8,469 nucleotides of DNA from Pseudomonadota bacterium (lineage in GTDB: Bacteria; Desulfobacterota; JADFVX01), in contig JADFVM010000317.1 of NCBI GenBank assembly GCA_015222555.1, forward strand, positions 1 to 8,469. The letters are read 5' to 3'. The notes under the pieces are model-generated. The model searched no databases. It was not told the DNA's origin and saw only the letters and a list, made by a program, of their open reading frames with translations. Position numbers and translations under genes: made by a program. This document shows, piece by piece, positions 5,497 through 8,469 of the stretch. Position 1 is the first letter of the stretch; each line of letters begins with the position of its first letter.

Positions 5497-6769
5497 TGGC
5501 GGTAAGGTTATTGATCCCTCCCAGGATTTGGATGGCCTTTTTGATGTTGCCATCGAGGATGGGGTCATATACGACATATTTCCTACAGGCAAAGCCGACC
5601 TCAAGGCAGATAATGTTATAGATGCCAAGGGCTTGATCGTAATGCCTGGCATCATTGATATGCATGTCCACCTGAGAGATCCCGGTTATGAATATAAAGA
5701 AGACATTGAAAGCGGCACCCTGGCTGCTGCCGCCGGTGGTGTGACGGCAGTGGCCTGCATGGCCAACACAAAACCGGTCAATGATAACGCCACCGTTACC
5801 GAAGAAATACTGAAAAAGGCGAAGGACAAAGGGCATGTAAAAGTTTATCCCATCGGTGCGGCTACCATGGGCCTTAAGGGTGAAGAACTGGCTGAAATAG
5901 GTTCCATGCATGCTGCAGGCATCGTGGCAGTATCAGATGACGGCATGCCCCTCAAGAGTTCTGAAATGATGCGTTGTGTCCTGGAATACAGTCTTACCTT
6001 TGATATGCCTGTCATTTCTCATGCCGAAGATCCAGACCTTTCGAAAAATGGTTCCATGAATGAGGGCTACCTTTCCACTATAATGGGATTAAAAGGTGTG
6101 CCAAATGCAGCGGAAGATGTAATGGTGATGAGAGACATCACTCTTTCCGAACTGACGGGTGCAAAACTCCATATCGCTCATATCAGCACGGAAGGCGCCG
6201 TTTCGCTGGTAAGAGAAGCAAAAAAACGGGGTGTTAAGGTGACTGCCGAGGCGGCGCCACACCATTTTACAATTACGGAATCAGCCGTTGAAGGGTATAA
6301 GACAGACGCCAAGATGAATCCACCTTTACGGAGTGAGAAGGACGTTACCGCAATCCGCAAAGGCCTTAAAGACGGTACCATCGATGCCATAGCTACAGAT
6401 CATGCACCTCATTCATCTATTGAAAAAGATGTTGAATTTGAATGCGCCGCCAACGGGATTTTGGGCCTGGAGACAATGTTGCCTTTGACCCTTAAGCTAG
6501 TTGACGAAGGTGTTTTGAGTCTCACTGAAGCGATAAGGAAACTCACCATCAATCCTGCTGAAATTATCGGTGTTCAGGGAGGGTCTTTGAAAAAAGGGAT
6601 GCCTGCCGATATTACCATTGTGGACTTGAATGCAGAACATACAGTAGACAGAAACCGTATGAAGTCTAAAAGCAAGAATACCCCATTCCACGGATGGACC
6701 TTTAAGGGGAAAACGCTTTATACCCTTGTGAATGGTGAAATTGTATACAAAGAGGAGATAGATGAATAA
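5480..6769 (+). CDS. pyrC: Dihydroorotase, class I
   Basis: Dihydroorotase closes N-carbamoyl-L-aspartate to L-dihydroorotate using bound zinc. This 429-residue protein is a class I bacterial enzyme of the amidohydrolase superfamily. Metal and catalytic residues are visible: His62 and His64 in DMHVHLRDPG (60-69), Asp153 in VSDDG (151-155), His181 in SHAED, His234 in HIAHIS (231-236) and Asp307 in IATDHAPH (304-311). The class I pattern uses Asp153 where class II enzymes have a carboxylated lysine. The start at 5480 is chosen because AGGAAGG (5464-5470) lies 9 bases upstream and MKTIISGGKVIDP matches how the family begins. An in-frame ATG at 5453 would add nine basic residues and has no good ribosome site. 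The gene overlaps pyrB by 17 bases and carA by 8, suggesting translational coupling. Confidence 0.96.
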   Translation: MKTIISGGKVIDPSQDLDGLFDVAIEDGVIYDIFPTGKADLKADNVIDAKGLIVMPGIIDMHVHLRDPGYEYKEDIESGTLAAAAGGVTAVACMANTKPVNDNATVTEEILKKAKDKGHVKVYPIGAATMGLKGEELAEIGSMHAAGIVAVSDDGMPLKSSEMMRCVLEYSLTFDMPVISHAEDPDLSKNGSMNEGYLSTIMGLKGVPNAAEDVMVMRDITLSELTGAKLHIAHISTEGAVSLVREAKKRGVKVTAEAAPHHFTITESAVEGYKTDAKMNPPLRSEKDVTAIRKGLKDGTIDAIATDHAPHSSIEKDVEFECAANGILGLETMLPLTLKLVDEGVLSLTEAIRKLTINPAEIIGVQGGSLKKGMPADITIVDLNAEHTVDRNRMKSKSKNTPFHGWTFKGKTLYTLVNGEIVYKEEIDE

Positions 6770-7877
6770 AGCGTTTCTGGTGCTGGCAGACGGGACGACC
6801 TTTGAGGGCGAGGCATTTGGCGCTTCGGGTGAGGCAAGTGGAGAGGTCTGTTTCAACACCTCCATGACAGGTTACCAGGAAATACTGACCGACCCTTCCT
6901 ACCGGGGAGAACTGGTAACCATGACCTATCCCCAGATTGGCAACTGTGGCGTTAATGATGAGGATTATGAGTCATCAAAACCTCATCTGAGCGGATTTAT
7001 CGTTAAGGAGTATTTTGATATGCCCAGCAACTGGCGATCAAAGGGAAATCTGGGCGAATTTCTGGCCGGCAACAATGTAGTCGGCATCCATGGTATTGAT
7101 ACGAGATCGCTCGTCCGCCATATAAGGGACAGGGGCGCCCAGCCCGGAATTATATCCAACACAGACTTTGATCTGGAGAGCCTGAAACAAAAGGCGTCCA
7201 GACTTCCCACGCTGGTAGGAAGAGACCTTGTCCAGGAGGTGACCTGTCAGTCTGCTTATTCCTGGGATGAAGGGGGCTGGAACCTGGCAACGGGTTATGA
7301 AAAGGTGACGACACATCAATTTAATGTAGTGGCCTATGACTTCGGGATTAAATATAATATCCTGAGAAATTTGTCTGCTCTAGGTTGTAAGGTGACAGTT
7401 GTCCCGGCCAGAACGGCCTGGCAGGAGGTCCTTGATATGAATCCCGACGGCATTTTTCTCTCCAATGGACCAGGTGATCCTGAACCGATAGATTATGCCG
7501 TTGACAATGTTAAAAACCTTCTTGGGAAAAAGCCCATATTCGGGATCTGTCTGGGGCATCAGATCCTTGCCCTAGCCCTGGGAGGAAAAACCTATAAGCT
7601 TAAATTCGGACACAGAGGGGGGAATCAGCCCGTTAAAGATCTCAACACAGGAAAGGTAGAAATCACCTCTCAAAACCATGGATTTGCCGTTAATTATGAC
7701 TCAATAATGGAAAAGGCCGATCTGACGCATATCAATCTTAATGACAACACGGTAGAGGGGATTTCTTCCAAAGAATATGCTGCCTTTTCCGTGCAGTATC
7801 ATCCCGAGGCATCGCCGGGGCCGCACGATGCCTCCTATCTCTTTAATAAATTCCTGAAAATGATGGAAAAACAATGA
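6762..7877 (+). CDS. carA: Carbamoyl-phosphate synthase small (glutaminase) subunit
   Basis: CarA hydrolyses glutamine and passes ammonia to the large subunit CarB, which makes carbamoyl phosphate for pyrimidines and arginine. The N-terminal CPSase domain has FNTSMTGYQEILTDPSY (31-47), and TRSLVRHIRDRG lies at 114-125. The C-terminal class I glutamine amidotransferase domain has LSNGPGDP (233-240), the nucleophile Cys263 in GICLGHQ (261-267), KFGHRGGNQPV (281-291) and the His347/Glu349 pair in HPEASPGP (347-354). At 371 residues it is complete and of normal length. AGAGGAG (6751-6757) precedes the ATG, which lies inside the end of pyrC. carB is not in the window; the next gene is unrelated to it, so carA and carB are not directly adjacent here. 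Confidence 0.97.
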   Translation: MNKAFLVLADGTTFEGEAFGASGEASGEVCFNTSMTGYQEILTDPSYRGELVTMTYPQIGNCGVNDEDYESSKPHLSGFIVKEYFDMPSNWRSKGNLGEFLAGNNVVGIHGIDTRSLVRHIRDRGAQPGIISNTDFDLESLKQKASRLPTLVGRDLVQEVTCQSAYSWDEGGWNLATGYEKVTTHQFNVVAYDFGIKYNILRNLSALGCKVTVVPARTAWQEVLDMNPDGIFLSNGPGDPEPIDYAVDNVKNLLGKKPIFGICLGHQILALALGGKTYKLKFGHRGGNQPVKDLNTGKVEITSQNHGFAVNYDSIMEKADLTHINLNDNTVEGISSKEYAAFSVQYHPEASPGPHDASYLFNKFLKMMEKQ

Positions 7878-8469
7878 TTCAGGAGCTTTTAGCTGAACTA
7901 ACAGATTATCTTTCTCAAACAGGACGAGAAGAAGATCTTGCCGAAGCGAAGGCGACTTATTTTAAAGAGTCTGGTGGCCTCTTTGGGGATGAGCAGTCCT
8001 ATGATATGAGAATAGCAAACTTTCTTGAGTGGTATATCTTCGATAGAAGGCTCGGTGGTTCTACCTTGATTGATGACTTCATTATAGCGATCTCCGATGA
8101 TGAGAAAAGAAAGGCCTTTCAGGAGCTGGGACAAGGTGTCAGGAGCATCTTTGAAATTAAAAAGGTTTCCAAGGACTCTATTTCCTTTAAAGACTTGAAA
8201 GATGGCAAAAAATATGTTGCCCTGGCCCTGACAGGTGTTGATGGCTTTAATAAAGGTGCAATTATCGATGCCAGGCTTTTGCCTCAAAATAACCATTTAT
8301 ATCTCAGTTCCTCCTGTTTGTTCCACCATGAAGGATCAAAAAAGTTTATCACTGCAATGATCAAGGACGCATACAAGCGCCAGGAGCTGACAGCAGCGTT
8401 AACATCACTGGCCAACATGAGCCTTAAATGGGAGAAGTACAGAAACTATAAAGCGGAAGACATTTATAA
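7874..8469 (+). CDS. Conserved-looking hypothetical protein after carA (3' end cut by window)
   Basis: I do not recognise a named function. The frame starts at an ATG whose last bases are the carA stop (ATGA overlap, 7874-7877), a classic coupled junction. It stays open for 198 codons to the window end, where it is cut inside a codon. Residues 1-70 look helical and acidic and include FLEWYIFDRRL (50-60) followed by GGSTLIDDFI. From memory this resembles a segment found in uncharacterised SEC-C-type proteins, a weak and unverified resemblance. Residues 90-150 alternate like a small beta domain (SIFEIKKVS, LKDGKKYVALAL, GAIIDARLLP). There is no signal peptide or membrane segment, so it is probably cytoplasmic. 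Any SEC-C zinc motif would lie beyond the window. Its place in the pyr operon, probably before carB, suggests co-expression with pyrimidine synthesis but does not show a role in it. Coding confidence is high; function is unknown. Confidence 0.88.
   Translation, partial: MIQELLAELTDYLSQTGREEDLAEAKATYFKESGGLFGDEQSYDMRIANFLEWYIFDRRLGGSTLIDDFIIAISDDEKRKAFQELGQGVRSIFEIKKVSKDSISFKDLKDGKKYVALALTGVDGFNKGAIIDARLLPQNNHLYLSSSCLFHHEGSKKFITAMIKDAYKRQELTAALTSLANMSLKWEKYRNYKAEDIY

Noticed and set aside
5330..5911. A 193-codon open frame on the - strand across the pyrB-pyrC junction
   Set aside because: It is antisense to two securely identified genes and has no recognisable motif. It looks like a by-product of codon bias in pyrB and pyrC.
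6497..6865. A 122-codon - strand frame over the pyrC-carA junction
   Set aside because: It lies entirely opposite conserved pyrC and carA sequence, including the carA N-terminal motif.
7898..8296. A 132-codon - strand frame opposite the last gene
   Set aside because: The + strand frame starts at the coupled ATGA overlap with carA and stays open for the whole region. The antisense frame has no ribosome site or family features.
1..8469. CRISPR arrays, insertion sequences, tRNA or rRNA genes, phage or defence genes
   Set aside because: Reading both strands showed no spaced direct repeats, transposase motifs, terminal inverted repeats or structured-RNA signatures. The window is almost entirely housekeeping genes.

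Overview
The window is ordinary chromosomal DNA of moderate GC and dense same-strand coding. All eight protein genes lie on the + strand. It most resembles a Gram-negative bacterium of the deltaproteobacterial (Desulfobacterota) kind. That placement is an inference from the gene order lepA-lepB followed by pyrR-pyrB-pyrC-carA, and from a hypothetical gene directly after carA; nothing in the window is a taxonomic marker.

Layout: 1-331 has no supportable gene, only a weak terminator-like hairpin and a candidate promoter. 332-2987 holds lepA (elongation factor 4) and lepB (signal peptidase I), 13 bases apart, with the lepB ribosome site touching the lepA stop. 3151-3684 is tpx (thiol peroxidase), a single-gene unit closed by a strong terminator. 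3788-7877 is the pyrimidine operon: sigma70-type promoter, structured leader, pyrR, pyrB, pyrC and carA. From 7874 a hypothetical gene overlaps the carA stop and runs off the window end. carB would be expected further downstream but is not in view.

Together the pyr genes encode the first three steps of de novo UMP synthesis: the glutaminase subunit of carbamoyl-phosphate synthetase, aspartate carbamoyltransferase and dihydroorotase. They also encode the regulator PyrR. Junctions from pyrR onward are 16 bases apart or overlapping, so the genes are probably co-transcribed and translationally coupled.

The most interesting region is the pyr leader (about 3823-3977). It contains a hairpin that matches the PyrR-binding RNA element (hexaloop CGGCGA, 7-bp upper stem, 5'-side bulge, lower stem) and then a strong intrinsic terminator. 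I see no convincing antiterminator. Instead, a 26-codon open frame starts just after the PyrR hairpin, crosses the whole terminator and stops 7 bases before pyrR. Its Shine-Dalgarno bases lie in the hairpin's lower stem. This suggests that PyrR represses by blocking leader-peptide translation, a mix of Bacillus-type PyrR control and enterobacterial pyrBI-type coupled attenuation. Lesser oddities are an N-terminal charged extension on LepB, TTG starts for lepA and pyrB each next to a tiny ORF, and the unidentified gene after carA.
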